The position numbers and the translations under genes were made by a program. Of a DNA stretch of 49,042 nucleotides, positions 18,133-27,152 are shown piece by piece. Source of the stretch: JAWXBM01 sp034440115 (GTDB taxonomy: Bacteria; Pseudomonadota; Gammaproteobacteria; Xanthomonadales; SZUA-36); NCBI GenBank assembly GCA_034440115.1, contig JAWXBM010000098.1, positions 1 to 49,042 on the forward strand, given 5' to 3'. The notes below the pieces were generated by a model. It was not told where the DNA came from and did not search any database. It saw only the letters and a program-made list of their open reading frames with translations. The stretch's first letter is position 1; every line of letters starts with the position of its first letter.

Positions 18133-19353
18133 TCAGGAACGATCACGACGCCTGCGCAAGGTCATGGCATGTACGATCTTGGCATCGCCATAGCGCTGAT
18201 TGATGGTATCCAGCAATTTATCCAGTCTCTGTTGCGCTGGCAGATCTGCCTGATCGCCCGAATCCATCAACGCCTCATTGGCGAACCGGTGTTCCAGCCC
18301 GGACACCCCCATACCCAGCAAGCGAACCGGCGTGGTCAAATTTTCTTTTCTCCAGACCAGCAGTAATGCACGGGCCAGGCGATAAAGCGTCATGGTGCTG
18401 TTGGACCCAGCCGGCATGCTGCGGCTGCGGGTAAAGGTGCGGAAACTGGCATCGCGAATCTTTACCGACACGGTTACCGCCAGCGAATGCCTGGCACGCA
18501 GGCGTTGCCCAACTGCCTCAACCAGATGCTGCAATTCCGCCAGCAACTCGTCGGTATCGAACAGATCCTGGTCAAAAGTTATCTCATGACTGATGGATTT
18601 GTCCGGGTGTTCTGCAATCACTGCGCGATCATCTTCACCCGCTGCCAACTTGAGAAAATGTTCGGTGCGATTACCCAGCACCGGACGAACTATGTCAGCA
18701 CCCGCTTTGCGCAACTGGCCAAAGGTCAGGATGCCCAGAGCCTGCAGCCGCGGTTGAGTCTTGGGCCCGACACCCCAGAGGCGTTTAATCGGCATAGGGT
18801 CGAGGAATGAGGTGACCCGATTCACCGGTACTACCACCAGACCATCCGGTTTTTGCAGATCCGAAGCCAGCTTGGCCAGAAATTTGTTGTGCGCGACGCC
18901 GACTGAGGCAGTCAAACCTGTTTCCAGCCTGATCTGTGTTTTCAGCTTGGTTGATATTTCTATCGCAGTTCCAAACAAACGCACACTGGCGCTGACATCC
19001 AGAAAGGCCTCATCCAACGACAAGCCTTCCACCAGCGGTGTGAATCTGCGAAAAATCTCAAAAACCTGTGAGGATAACTCCCGGTAACGGGCCATCCGTG
19101 GCGGCTGGAAATGACCATGAGGACACAAGCGTCTGGCCTGACCCATGGGCATGGCTGAATGCACGCCAAATTTTCGCGCAGCGTAATTGGCGGTCGCCAC
19201 CACGCCCCTCGAACCAAGCCCACCCACAATGACGGGCTTTCCTGCCAATGCCGGATTATCCAGCAATTCGACCGAGGCATAGAAAGCGTCCATATCGACA
19301 TGGAGTATGGAGCGGTGTGGTGGTGCTTTCATGGTTTCTGAAGACGACTGCAT
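18133..19353 (-). CDS. dinB: DNA polymerase IV (Y-family)
   Basis: A 406-residue translesion polymerase, longer than E. coli DinB (351). Catalytic carboxylates are in HVDMDAFYASVE (D20, D22) and SLDEAFLDVS (about 115). Helix-hairpin-helix thumb and little-finger domains follow, with the family segment LWGVGPKTQPRLQALGI. The frame is open to 19395; I chose ATG 19353 because AGGCGG lies just upstream. ATG 19332 would give a start nearer the catalytic core but has no ribosome-binding site. The C-terminus (LRRRRDRS) lacks an obvious clamp-binding motif in its last residues. It is divergent from the aminotransferase gene with only 36 bases between. Confidence 0.94.
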   Translation of the reverse strand: MQSSSETMKAPPHRSILHVDMDAFYASVELLDNPALAGKPVIVGGLGSRGVVATANYAARKFGVHSAMPMGQARRLCPHGHFQPPRMARYRELSSQVFEIFRRFTPLVEGLSLDEAFLDVSASVRLFGTAIEISTKLKTQIRLETGLTASVGVAHNKFLAKLASDLQKPDGLVVVPVNRVTSFLDPMPIKRLWGVGPKTQPRLQALGILTFGQLRKAGADIVRPVLGNRTEHFLKLAAGEDDRAVIAEHPDKSISHEITFDQDLFDTDELLAELQHLVEAVGQRLRARHSLAVTVSVKIRDASFRTFTRSRSMPAGSNSTMTLYRLARALLLVWRKENLTTPVRLLGMGVSGLEHRFANEALMDSGDQADLPAQQRLDKLLDTINQRYGDAKIVHAMTLRRRRDRS

Positions 19354-19389
19354 TTGCCCGCCTGGAAGATCTATGGGCATTATAGCGCC

Positions 19390-20550
19390 ATGCAAACTTC
19401 CGCAAACCCAACGACACCCGGATCAGGCATGCAAGATCAATTCAACACAGACGAAATTCGTTGCTACGTTAACCATGCCGCAATTTCGCCCTGGCCACTT
19501 TGTACCACAGCAGCCGTCAAGCTGTTTGCAGAAGAGAATTCCCAACAAGGCCCTGAGCATTATTCCCACTGGATCAAGCACGAAAACGAGCTGCGCAAAA
19601 ACCTGGCTACGCTGTTGAATGCACCCTCTGCTGCGGATATTGCTTTATTAAAAAACACCACTGAGGGCATTTGCACCGTTGCTTTTGGACTTGACCTTCA
19701 GACCGGCGACAATATCGTTATTCCTTGCGATGAATTCCCCTCCAACAGCCTACCCTGGCTGGCGCAGTCATTCCGCGGCGTCAGCATACGCCAGGTCGAT
19801 ATACGCCAGGCCGAAGACGCCGAGACTGCACTACTTGATGCCCTGGACGAGCACACCCGTATTCTGGCCGTCAGTGCGGTGCAGTGGACCGACGGTTTCC
19901 GTCTGGACCTGATAAAACTGGGTCAGTATTGTCGGCAGCGTGGCGTACTGTTTTTTGTCGATGCCATTCAGCAACTGGGCGCCTTGCAGTTGGATGTGAC
20001 TGCCGCGCATATCGACTTTCTGGCGGCCGATGCACATAAATGGTTGTTGGGCCCGGAAGGCATTGCGGTGTTTTACAGCACAGCCAAGGCCCGTGACCAG
20101 TTGCAACTGCAGCAGGTCGGTTGGCATATGCTGGAGAGCCACTGGAGCTTCAGCGCTACCACGTCGCCGACCAAAACGGCCAGAAAATTTGAGGCAGGCA
20201 GTCCCAACACACTGGGACAGGTGGCCATGCAGGCCAGCCTGCAATTACTAATGAATCACGGTGTGGACAATGTGGAACAGCAGATTCTGGCCAATAGCGC
20301 CTGCCTGATGGACGGATTGCGGGACATAAAGGGTATACAGGTCACCAGCAGGCGCGAATTGGCAAGACGCTCGGGTATCGTTAGCTTCAAGCCTGACGAT
20401 CAGACTGTCAGTCAACTGCATAATGCCTTACAAGCCGCAGGCCTGCGTTGTTCGCTGCGCGGCGAAGCCATCCGTCTATCGCCGCATTTTTACCAGGGAG
20501 AAAACGAAATGCAGCGTGTGTTGGGAATCATCGAACAGGCTTGCGCCTGA
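19390..20550 (+). CDS. Class V aminotransferase / cysteine desulfurase-like PLP enzyme
   Basis: A 386-residue fold-type I PLP enzyme. The start after NHAAISPWP is typical of the class; NTTEGI binds the cofactor phosphate, DAIQQLGA holds the aspartate over the ring, and ADAHKWLLGPEG gives the Schiff-base lysine (K217). The C-terminal domain includes FEAGSPN. It is closest in look to isopenicillin-N-epimerase/kynureninase-like members, not to IscS or SufS, because no catalytic Cys loop is seen. Substrate unknown. Start uncertain: TTG 19354, ATG 19390 or ATG 19429; none has a good ribosome-binding site. Convergent with pilZ. Confidence 0.8.
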   Translation: MQTSANPTTPGSGMQDQFNTDEIRCYVNHAAISPWPLCTTAAVKLFAEENSQQGPEHYSHWIKHENELRKNLATLLNAPSAADIALLKNTTEGICTVAFGLDLQTGDNIVIPCDEFPSNSLPWLAQSFRGVSIRQVDIRQAEDAETALLDALDEHTRILAVSAVQWTDGFRLDLIKLGQYCRQRGVLFFVDAIQQLGALQLDVTAAHIDFLAADAHKWLLGPEGIAVFYSTAKARDQLQLQQVGWHMLESHWSFSATTSPTKTARKFEAGSPNTLGQVAMQASLQLLMNHGVDNVEQQILANSACLMDGLRDIKGIQVTSRRELARRSGIVSFKPDDQTVSQLHNALQAAGLRCSLRGEAIRLSPHFYQGENEMQRVLGIIEQACA

Positions 20551-20589
20551 TCAGCAAAGCACTGCATTAACAGGACTACACCAACAGCG

Positions 20590-20931
20590 CTACATGGTAT
20601 GTGTGCTGAGGTTGCTCTTGATCATGGTGGCCAGGTGCGACTCAATCACGGTGCGGGCATGTGAACCATCCGGCGTGTCGGCGAACTGAACACCAATCCC
20701 CGCCTTGCGGTTGCCAGCGGCGCCCTGAGGTGTAATCCAGATCACTTTGCCCGGGATGGGCAAGCGCTCTTCAAACTCCATCACAGTCAAAAGCAGGAAA
20801 ACTTCGTCGCCCAATTCAAACTTCTTGGTGCTGGGTACGAATAATCCGCCGCCTGAAACAAAGGGCATATAGGACCGATACAGTGCCTGCCGGTCTTTGA
20901 TCGCGAGTGAAAGGATTCCTTGTTGTGCCAT
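20590..20931 (-). CDS. pilZ: PilZ domain protein, type IV pilus assembly
   Basis: A 113-residue single PilZ domain. It has the SGGGLFVP strand and GIGVQFAD near the C-terminal strand, but lacks the RxxxR and the full (D/N)xSxxG motifs needed to bind c-di-GMP. This matches the founding PilZ protein of Pseudomonas, which sits beside holB and acts with PilB and FimX in pilus extension without binding the nucleotide. It is the last gene of the 32-to-20 kb minus-strand run, 36 bases after holB. Type IV pilus apparatus genes other than pilF are not in the window. Confidence 0.9.
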   Translation of the reverse strand: MAQQGILSLAIKDRQALYRSYMPFVSGGGLFVPSTKKFELGDEVFLLLTVMEFEERLPIPGKVIWITPQGAAGNRKAGIGVQFADTPDGSHARTVIESHLATMIKSNLSTHTM

Positions 20932-20967
20932 GCCTCGTTTTGTCCTTGCGAAATTCCCCGTGGGGAA

Positions 20968-21966
20968 TCACGAGCTGGTCGGTGAAGCCCATTGTATCAG
21001 CCAATCCCGCAGAAGTAAGTCCTTGCGTAACGCGGTGCTCAGCAGGCGGCGATTGCGGTTGGCCAGCCGATGCAAGTCAGCGTATTGTCGAACTGCCCGG
21101 GCGCTCACTTTACCAGCAGAGCCATTTTTTCCGGCACCATGATCTACCCCATAGCAGCTCCGCATTTTTTCGGCGCTGGCGATGGCCAGCCAATTCCACA
21201 GCTCGTTAGGGTCCAGCTTGATCAACTGGTCATAGGCGGGAGCTACTGCTTCGACATCACGACTGATTTGCTGCAGGCTCTCCAGCACCTGGCGAAATTC
21301 ATCCACTCGCCCCTGTTGCAACAACAGGACCGCCTGCAGCGGACTACTCGCTGCCGCTTGCAATGCCAGCACAGCCTCATCGCGGCTTACTCCTGCGCGC
21401 TGCTGCAACCAGTGTAAGGCTTCTGTAGCTGCAGGTGGCCGCAGCTGCAGCGACTGGCAGCGGCTGCGAATGGTTGCCGACAGTCGGGAAGCATCATTGC
21501 TGACCAGTAACAGCACAACTTCTCCAACTGGCTCTTCCAGAGTCTTGAGTATGGCGTTGGCCGCATTCCGGTTCATGGCCTCAGCCGGGTGAATCAGCGC
21601 TACTTTGCGCGGGCTCAGGCCATTGGTGAGTTGCATGGAGCTGATCAGTTCGCGGACCTGATCAATGACAATCACCGTTCGCAGTTCTTCAGATCTATCC
21701 TTGGGAATAAAGCTCACAAAACGGAAATCCGGATGAGCTCCGCCGGCAAACAAGGTACAGGAACGGCACTGGCCACACGCCATACCTGTGCCATTACCGA
21801 CTTCCGCTGACGGGTTCAGACACAGTAAGGCCACCGCCATTTCTTGCGCCAATTGCAACTTGCCTAAACCTGCCGGCCCCGAAATTAAAACTGCGTGTGG
21901 CTGACGCCCAGCCAACAATTGCTGGCTGAATTGCCTGCGCGCATCATCCAACCACGGTAAATTCAT
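20968..21966 (-). CDS. holB: DNA polymerase III subunit delta'
   Basis: A 332-residue clamp-loader subunit of normal length. It begins with the AAA+ fold (GPAGLGKLQLAQ) and has the zinc-binding cysteines in CGQCRSCTLFAGGAHPD. The following AILKTLEEP and RSRCQSL segments are hallmark delta'/DnaX elements. Delta' opens the clamp together with delta and tau/gamma. The P-loop lysine is followed by Leu rather than Ser/Thr, consistent with delta' being a poor ATPase. I chose ATG 21966, which overlaps the tmk stop by one base (TGATG); GTG 21969 is the in-frame alternative. Confidence 0.95.
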   Translation of the reverse strand: MNLPWLDDARRQFSQQLLAGRQPHAVLISGPAGLGKLQLAQEMAVALLCLNPSAEVGNGTGMACGQCRSCTLFAGGAHPDFRFVSFIPKDRSEELRTVIVIDQVRELISSMQLTNGLSPRKVALIHPAEAMNRNAANAILKTLEEPVGEVVLLLVSNDASRLSATIRSRCQSLQLRPPAATEALHWLQQRAGVSRDEAVLALQAAASSPLQAVLLLQQGRVDEFRQVLESLQQISRDVEAVAPAYDQLIKLDPNELWNWLAIASAEKMRSCYGVDHGAGKNGSAGKVSARAVRQYADLHRLANRNRRLLSTALRKDLLLRDWLIQWASPTSS

Positions 21967-22583
21967 CACAAGCTGCTTTCCAGGACACGTTGGATATCAG
22001 CCCAGACTGCAGTTTTAGCCTGAGCAGCATCGATGATTCGAAAACGCTGAGGGAACTGTTGTGCGCGCTGCAAATAGGCCGCTCTTACACGCTCAAAAAA
22101 ATCGCTGGATTCCTGCTCGATTCGGTCTATTTCGTCGCGGGTAGACATTCTCGTCAGGCCCGTCGTCACTGGCAGGTCAAGCAACAGGGTCAGATCAGGT
22201 TGCAATTCACCATGAACCGCCTGCTCCAGCAGGGCAATAAACTCCGCAGGCTGACCGCGTCCACCACCCTGGTAGGCCCAACTGGCATCGGTGAAGCGAT
22301 CACACAAAACCACCTTGCCTTGGTTCAGGGCGGGACGTATCAACTCAGCCAGATGTTGCGCACGGGCAGCGAATACCAACAACAATTCGGTTTCCGCACA
22401 CAACTCGGAGAATTCCTGGCCCAGTACCAGTTCACGAATCCTTTCTGCCAGTCGGGTACCGCCAGGTTCACGCGTCAACAAAACTTCGCGGCCTTGTGCA
22501 CCGAAAAACTCACGTGCTTTTTCGATCATGGTGCTTTTGCCAGCACCTTCACCACCTTCAAAAGTGATAAACAAACCCTTCAT
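21966..22583 (-). CDS. tmk: Thymidylate kinase
   Basis: A 205-residue dTMP kinase giving dTDP for DNA synthesis. The P-loop EGGEGAGKST is at 10-19, the DR(Y/F) motif is in CDRFTDASWAYQGGGRG, and the lid follows around residues 140-155. The ATG overlaps the mltG stop (ATGA) and the stop overlaps the holB start, so translation is probably coupled across mltG-tmk-holB. Gene order as in other gammaproteobacteria. Confidence 0.97.
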   Translation of the reverse strand: MKGLFITFEGGEGAGKSTMIEKAREFFGAQGREVLLTREPGGTRLAERIRELVLGQEFSELCAETELLLVFAARAQHLAELIRPALNQGKVVLCDRFTDASWAYQGGGRGQPAEFIALLEQAVHGELQPDLTLLLDLPVTTGLTRMSTRDEIDRIEQESSDFFERVRAAYLQRAQQFPQRFRIIDAAQAKTAVWADIQRVLESSL

Positions 22584-23605
22584 GGCTTTCTGCCCAGCAT
22601 GATATTCACTGCCTTTTGATGATCCTCAAAGGTGTTCGAAAAGGTATGACCGCCCTGTCCATCAGCGACAAAGTACAGACTGCTTCCGGCTTTGGGATTT
22701 GCAGCAGCCTGCAGTGCTGCAACCCCCGGCAAGGCTATGGGTGTTGGCGGCAATCCAAATCGGGTGTAGGTATTGTAAGGCGTATCGGTTTGCAGGTCTT
22801 TTTTGCGGATATCGCCAGCATAGGCAGATCCCAAGCCATAAATAACCGTTGGATCGGTTTGCAGTCGCATGCCCTTTTGCAGGCGGCGCACAAAGACTCC
22901 GCTGATATCTTCGCGTTCGGAATCCACCGCTGTCTCGCGCTCAATAATGGAAGCTAACACCAGCAGCTCATAAGGTGTTTGCAGCGGATGTTCTGTCACC
23001 CGCATTTCCCAGGCGCGCTGTAACTCCACCTGCATGTCTTGATAGGCACGTTGTAACAAGTCGCTGGCAGAGTAGCCACGGACAAACTGGTAAGTTTCTG
23101 GCAGGAACCAACCCTCTGGGTTTTCCACTTTGGTCAGTTGTTGAACTATCGCAGTTAACCCCCGCATATCTTCTGCGCCATTTCCCAACAGTTCATCAGC
23201 CTGCAAGGCCAGCAATAACTGCGACACCGTCCAGCCTTCCACAATGGTAAAGCGATAGTGGATCACCTCACCTGCCTGCAGTATGTGCAACAACTGCGGC
23301 GCGGTGAACCCGGCCGCAAGACGATATTCTCCGGCTTTCAGGGGATCGGGCTGTTGGCGCATCAACCAGCGCCATTGCCAGTTCCACTCAGTAATGCCAG
23401 CATCCTGCAGGCGATTGATCACTGCTCGTCCGCTCATACCCGGGTCCACAACAAACACCTGCCCTTCTGCTGCGATAGCCAACGGCTGTTGTTTAAACGC
23501 TTGGTACCGGGTGCTTAGAACTACATAACCACTGATCAGAACCAACACCACTAATAGCGCAGATCGGCCCAGCCATTTGGTGGTTTTCTTGACCGTCGAA
23601 TTCAT
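22580..23605 (-). CDS. mltG: Endolytic murein transglycosylase MltG
   Basis: A 341-residue YceG-family enzyme that cuts nascent glycan strands and helps set glycan length. One transmembrane helix lies at about 14-32, followed by a periplasmic LysM-like part and the catalytic domain. The catalytic glutamate is in LASIIERETAVDSE (E222), and the C-terminal GLPPTPIALPG and FSNTFEDH motifs are intact. It follows pabC by 37 bases and overlaps tmk by four. In many relatives it lies between pabC and tmk, as here. Confidence 0.95.
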   Translation of the reverse strand: MNSTVKKTTKWLGRSALLVVLVLISGYVVLSTRYQAFKQQPLAIAAEGQVFVVDPGMSGRAVINRLQDAGITEWNWQWRWLMRQQPDPLKAGEYRLAAGFTAPQLLHILQAGEVIHYRFTIVEGWTVSQLLLALQADELLGNGAEDMRGLTAIVQQLTKVENPEGWFLPETYQFVRGYSASDLLQRAYQDMQVELQRAWEMRVTEHPLQTPYELLVLASIIERETAVDSEREDISGVFVRRLQKGMRLQTDPTVIYGLGSAYAGDIRKKDLQTDTPYNTYTRFGLPPTPIALPGVAALQAAANPKAGSSLYFVADGQGGHTFSNTFEDHQKAVNIMLGRKP

Positions 23606-23642
23606 CGACAGGCATATCCTTGCACGATGCCCTTAAGACGAC

Positions 23643-24446
23643 TCATTGTTGCACTAACCATTCTTGTACTTCTCGTGTGCGCGGGCCGATTTCGTATTGC
23701 CAATGATCGATACGGGTCACCGGGATCACTCCCCGGACCGCATTGCAGATAAATATTTCCTGCGCGTCGGGCAGCATGTCCAGTTGAATACGGCGCTGTT
23801 CGCATAATGGCCGAAAAGCATGCAGTACAGCGGCCCGCATCACGCCACGAACACCGCAGCGATCCATGCGCGGGGTTAGCAAGCGCCCATTCAATACCAG
23901 AAAAATATTTCCGGAGGTGGCGCTGACAACGTGATCATCCGGATCCAGCAATATGCCTTCGTCAACATCGGACTGGCTGATCTCTGATCTCGCCAGCACC
24001 TGCTCCAGGCGGTTCAGATGCTTGATACCAGCCAGTCTGGGTTGCACGGCCAACCGCAAGTTGCACATGGTTGCAGCAATACCCAGTTGCGCTTGTGTCT
24101 GCACACCATCGGGGAACGTATAGGCCGAAATGATGCGAGTTGGTGGACGCGCTTTTCCGGCTGCGTAACCACGTCCGGACTCAGCGCGCGTCAATATGAT
24201 TTTGATCACACAATCGCCCCGTCCGGCCGTGATAGTTTGCACCTCTCGCAATAACAACTGTTGTGGAACCAGCGGGATATCCAACCGCTCACAAGCCACC
24301 GTCAGGCGATCCATATGCAGTTGCCAGAAACGCGGCACGCCGTTCAGCATGGCGATGGTTTCAAACACACCATCGCCATAAAGTAATCCACGATTACCGG
24401 CGGAAACCAGCCTGGAAAGCTCTCCGTCTACCAGGCAATCAAGCAT
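23643..24446 (-). CDS. pabC: Aminodeoxychorismate lyase
   Basis: A 267-residue fold-type IV PLP enzyme that makes p-aminobenzoate and pyruvate from aminodeoxychorismate for folate. The start has the family motif GLLYGDGVFETI, the PLP lysine is K142 in GIKHLNRLEQV, and the C-terminal half has the SATSGNIFLVL phosphate-binding loop and RGVMRAAVL. ATG 24446 has AAGGAG eight bases upstream and lies inside the last codons of pabB, an 8-base overlap. A D-amino-acid or branched-chain aminotransferase is the alternative, but the neighbours favour PabC. Confidence 0.92.
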   Translation of the reverse strand: MLDCLVDGELSRLVSAGNRGLLYGDGVFETIAMLNGVPRFWQLHMDRLTVACERLDIPLVPQQLLLREVQTITAGRGDCVIKIILTRAESGRGYAAGKARPPTRIISAYTFPDGVQTQAQLGIAATMCNLRLAVQPRLAGIKHLNRLEQVLARSEISQSDVDEGILLDPDDHVVSATSGNIFLVLNGRLLTPRMDRCGVRGVMRAAVLHAFRPLCEQRRIQLDMLPDAQEIFICNAVRGVIPVTRIDHWQYEIGPRTREVQEWLVQQ

Positions 24447-25833
24447 GTTTGAGCTCCTTTGGTTCAGAGTGCAACGCCAATAATAAACCCCTGGCCTTGT
24501 CTTCCGTTTCCTGCAACTCCTGTGCCGGTATTGAATCAGCGACTATGCCGGCGCCGGTGCGAAAATGTATTTGATCATCCTGCAGCAGCATACTGCGTAT
24601 CAAAATATTGAGATCCATATCACCATTCCTGTCCAGGTAACCCATAGAGCCAGTATAGAAACCACGCCCCTGCTGTTCGAACTCAGCAATGATCTGCATA
24701 CAGCGCACCTTGGGACAACCCGTTATCGTACCACCGGGAAATACAGCCTTGATGGCCTGGACTGGCCCAGCATCCGCGCGCAAGCGTCCGCGTACATTGG
24801 AAACGATATGATGCACATGAGCGTAACTCTCAACCACCATGAATTCGTTCACCTCAATACTACCCGGCTGGCAGACACGACCCAGATCATTGCGCTCCAG
24901 GTCAATCAACATCACATGTTCAGCTTGCTCTTTGGGGTTGTCGATCAACTCACGCGACATTTCCAGGTCATGATCCGGATTTTTCCCACGCGGGCGGGTG
25001 CCCGCAATCGGTCGTGTTTGAATTTCATCCCCCCGCACTTCGACCAGGCGTTCCGGTGAGGAACTCAGAAGCACAGCTCCTTCCCAGCGAAACATTCCCG
25101 CAAAAGGCGCAGGGTTTTGTTTGCACAGGCTGCGGTAGAGAATGGCCGGATCCGGCGCAGCACTGAATTGGCCATGCCAGGGGCGGGAAATGTTGACCTG
25201 GAAAACATCGCCTGCCCGCAGATACTCCAGTACGGTAGCTACACCGGCTTCAAAACGGGCCGGTTCGTCTACGTGTAAAGACAACAGTTCGGGGATGGGT
25301 GCAACGGTGGATAATGGGCCGATTTCCAGCAAAGCCAGAATTTTCTGCAGGCTGATTGCATCTTCTGCAACCGCAATTGCAGTTTGTGTCAGTGGCCCAG
25401 GAGCCTCGTCAAGGCCGTGAAATACCAGCACCGCTCCCGGGCAACGCCATGCCAGCGCATTCGGCAATCCGGTTGGGTTGGTGGGCAACTGTAACTTCTG
25501 CTCAATTGCTGCGGCCATTTCGTAACCCAGATAGACAAACCAACCGCTGCTAAACGGAATTTGCGCCTCAGTTGCGGTTAATGCAGTCCTGTCATCCTGT
25601 CTTTCGCAGTGAAACCACTGATCAAGGCGGTCAAAAAAATCATCGCCCTGCCCGGGACCGGTAATTTCACCATTGCCGTATTGCACCAGCTTTTCTTTGC
25701 CGGCAAATAACAACAAGCTACAACCCAGACCGGCTGCGTTGTCCAGTAAGAAAGGAAAGGAATGTGGTGCTGCCGCACTCAGGCCGACCAGGTCCGGGAC
25801 GCAATCCAGCCATTGGCTATGACTGGCGGGCAC
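24439..25833 (-). CDS. pabB: Aminodeoxychorismate synthase component I
   Basis: A 464-residue chorismate-binding enzyme of PabB size. The C-terminal catalytic part has SSSPERLVEVRGD, TRPIAGTRPRG, ELIDNPKEQAEHVMLIDLERNDLGRV and FPGGTITGCPKVRCMQII. It would convert chorismate and ammonia to aminodeoxychorismate. The motif is PIAGT, with Ala 277 where E. coli PabB has the active-site lysine of PIKGT; anthranilate synthases also have PIAGT. The 8-base overlap with pabC supports the PabB call over TrpE. The glutaminase partner (PabA) is not in the window. It follows fabF by nine bases. Confidence 0.88.
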   Translation of the reverse strand: MPASHSQWLDCVPDLVGLSAAAPHSFPFLLDNAAGLGCSLLLFAGKEKLVQYGNGEITGPGQGDDFFDRLDQWFHCERQDDRTALTATEAQIPFSSGWFVYLGYEMAAAIEQKLQLPTNPTGLPNALAWRCPGAVLVFHGLDEAPGPLTQTAIAVAEDAISLQKILALLEIGPLSTVAPIPELLSLHVDEPARFEAGVATVLEYLRAGDVFQVNISRPWHGQFSAAPDPAILYRSLCKQNPAPFAGMFRWEGAVLLSSSPERLVEVRGDEIQTRPIAGTRPRGKNPDHDLEMSRELIDNPKEQAEHVMLIDLERNDLGRVCQPGSIEVNEFMVVESYAHVHHIVSNVRGRLRADAGPVQAIKAVFPGGTITGCPKVRCMQIIAEFEQQGRGFYTGSMGYLDRNGDMDLNILIRSMLLQDDQIHFRTGAGIVADSIPAQELQETEDKARGLLLALHSEPKELKHA

Positions 25834-25842
25834 AGTGCAGAG

Positions 25843-27093
25843 TCAGTCTGTCAACCGGGAAAAAATCAATGTCCCGTTGGTGCCGCCAAAGCCAAAGGAA
25901 TTGGATAAGGCAATGTCAATTTTCGCATCGCGCGCCGTGTTTGCCACGTAATCCAGGTCACAACCATCACTGGGATTTTCCAGGTTGATGGTCGGCGGAA
26001 TGATGCCATCGCGAATGGCCAGAATAGTGAAGATGGCCTCGATTCCACCCGCAGCTCCCAGCATATGTCCCGTCATGGACTTAGTCGAACTCACCATCAT
26101 TTTATGGGCGTGATCAGCAAAGGTGGTTTTGATCGCATCGGACTCGGCCCGATCACCCAGGGGGGTGGATGTTCCGTGAGCATTGATGTAATCGACTTGC
26201 TCGGGATTGATTCCGGCATCGCGCAAAGCAATGGCCATGCAGCGTGCCGCGCCTTCACCGTCTGCGGGTGGCGCCGTCATATGGTAGGCATCGCCGCTCA
26301 TGCCGAAGCCTTTGAGCTCTGCATAAATCTTTGCGCCGCGCCGTTTGGCATGTTCCAACTCTTCCAGCACCACGATGCCGGCACCGTTGGATAATACAAA
26401 GCCATCACGCTCTCTATCCCAGGGGCGGGAGGCTGCCGGTGGATCATCATTGCGGGTAGACATGGCTTTGGCCGAAGCAAAACCGGCCATTGCGGTTGGC
26501 GTGGTGCCATATTCTGCACCGCCGGCGACCATCACATCCGCATCACCATAGCTGATCATGCGCGCGGCCATGCCAATGTTATGCGTTGAAGTGGTACAGG
26601 CGGTAACAATGGCAATATTGGGGCCTTTGAAACCATATTTTATGGACAGCGACCCGCCCATCATATTGACGATGGATCCAGGTATGTAAAAAGGCGAAAC
26701 CCGTCGTGGCCCTTTGTCACGGTAGATCAGCATGGTGCTTTCAATGGTAGCAATACCACCTATGCCTGCGCCCAAAGCAAAACCAATCCGTTCCGGATCA
26801 ATTCGGCTGGTGTCTGCATGCAGTCCCGCATCCGCAATCGCCTGAACTCCGGCAGCGATTCCATAGTGCAGGAATTTGTCAGAGCGCCGTGCTTCCTTTT
26901 CGTCCATGAACTGACCGGGATCGAAATCACGAATCTCACCAGCGATACGGGTGTTGAGTTGGGAGACATCAAATTCAGTGACCGGGCCGATGCCACTCTT
27001 GCCTTCGCGAATGGCAAGCCAGGCTGCATCTACGGTATTGCCCACAGGACTGAGCAGGCCCAGGCCTGTTATGACGACGCGGCGTTTGGACAC
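25843..27093 (-). CDS. fabF: 3-oxoacyl-[acyl-carrier-protein] synthase II
   Basis: A 416-residue condensing enzyme of fatty acid elongation. The Cys-His-His triad is present: C166 in TACTTSTHN, H306 in NAHGTSTPLGD and H343 in TGHMLGAAGG. The GTG start has GAGG eight bases upstream. It lies 104 bases after acpP, with a strong hairpin between them, and is followed at nine bases by pabB. This split suggests that fabF and the genes after it are expressed at a lower level than acpP. Confidence 0.97.
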   Translation of the reverse strand: MSKRRVVITGLGLLSPVGNTVDAAWLAIREGKSGIGPVTEFDVSQLNTRIAGEIRDFDPGQFMDEKEARRSDKFLHYGIAAGVQAIADAGLHADTSRIDPERIGFALGAGIGGIATIESTMLIYRDKGPRRVSPFYIPGSIVNMMGGSLSIKYGFKGPNIAIVTACTTSTHNIGMAARMISYGDADVMVAGGAEYGTTPTAMAGFASAKAMSTRNDDPPAASRPWDRERDGFVLSNGAGIVVLEELEHAKRRGAKIYAELKGFGMSGDAYHMTAPPADGEGAARCMAIALRDAGINPEQVDYINAHGTSTPLGDRAESDAIKTTFADHAHKMMVSSTKSMTGHMLGAAGGIEAIFTILAIRDGIIPPTINLENPSDGCDLDYVANTARDAKIDIALSNSFGFGGTNGTLIFSRLTD

Positions 27094-27152
27094 GCTAGAA
27101 ACCTCATTTCTTCAGCCCGGTAGCACAGACCGGCACCGGGTGTAACAGATTA

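Noticed and set aside
20590..20931. c-di-GMP receptor role for the PilZ protein
   Set aside because: The RxxxR and (D/N)xSxxG binding motifs are not present; the holB neighbour points to the non-binding pilus PilZ.
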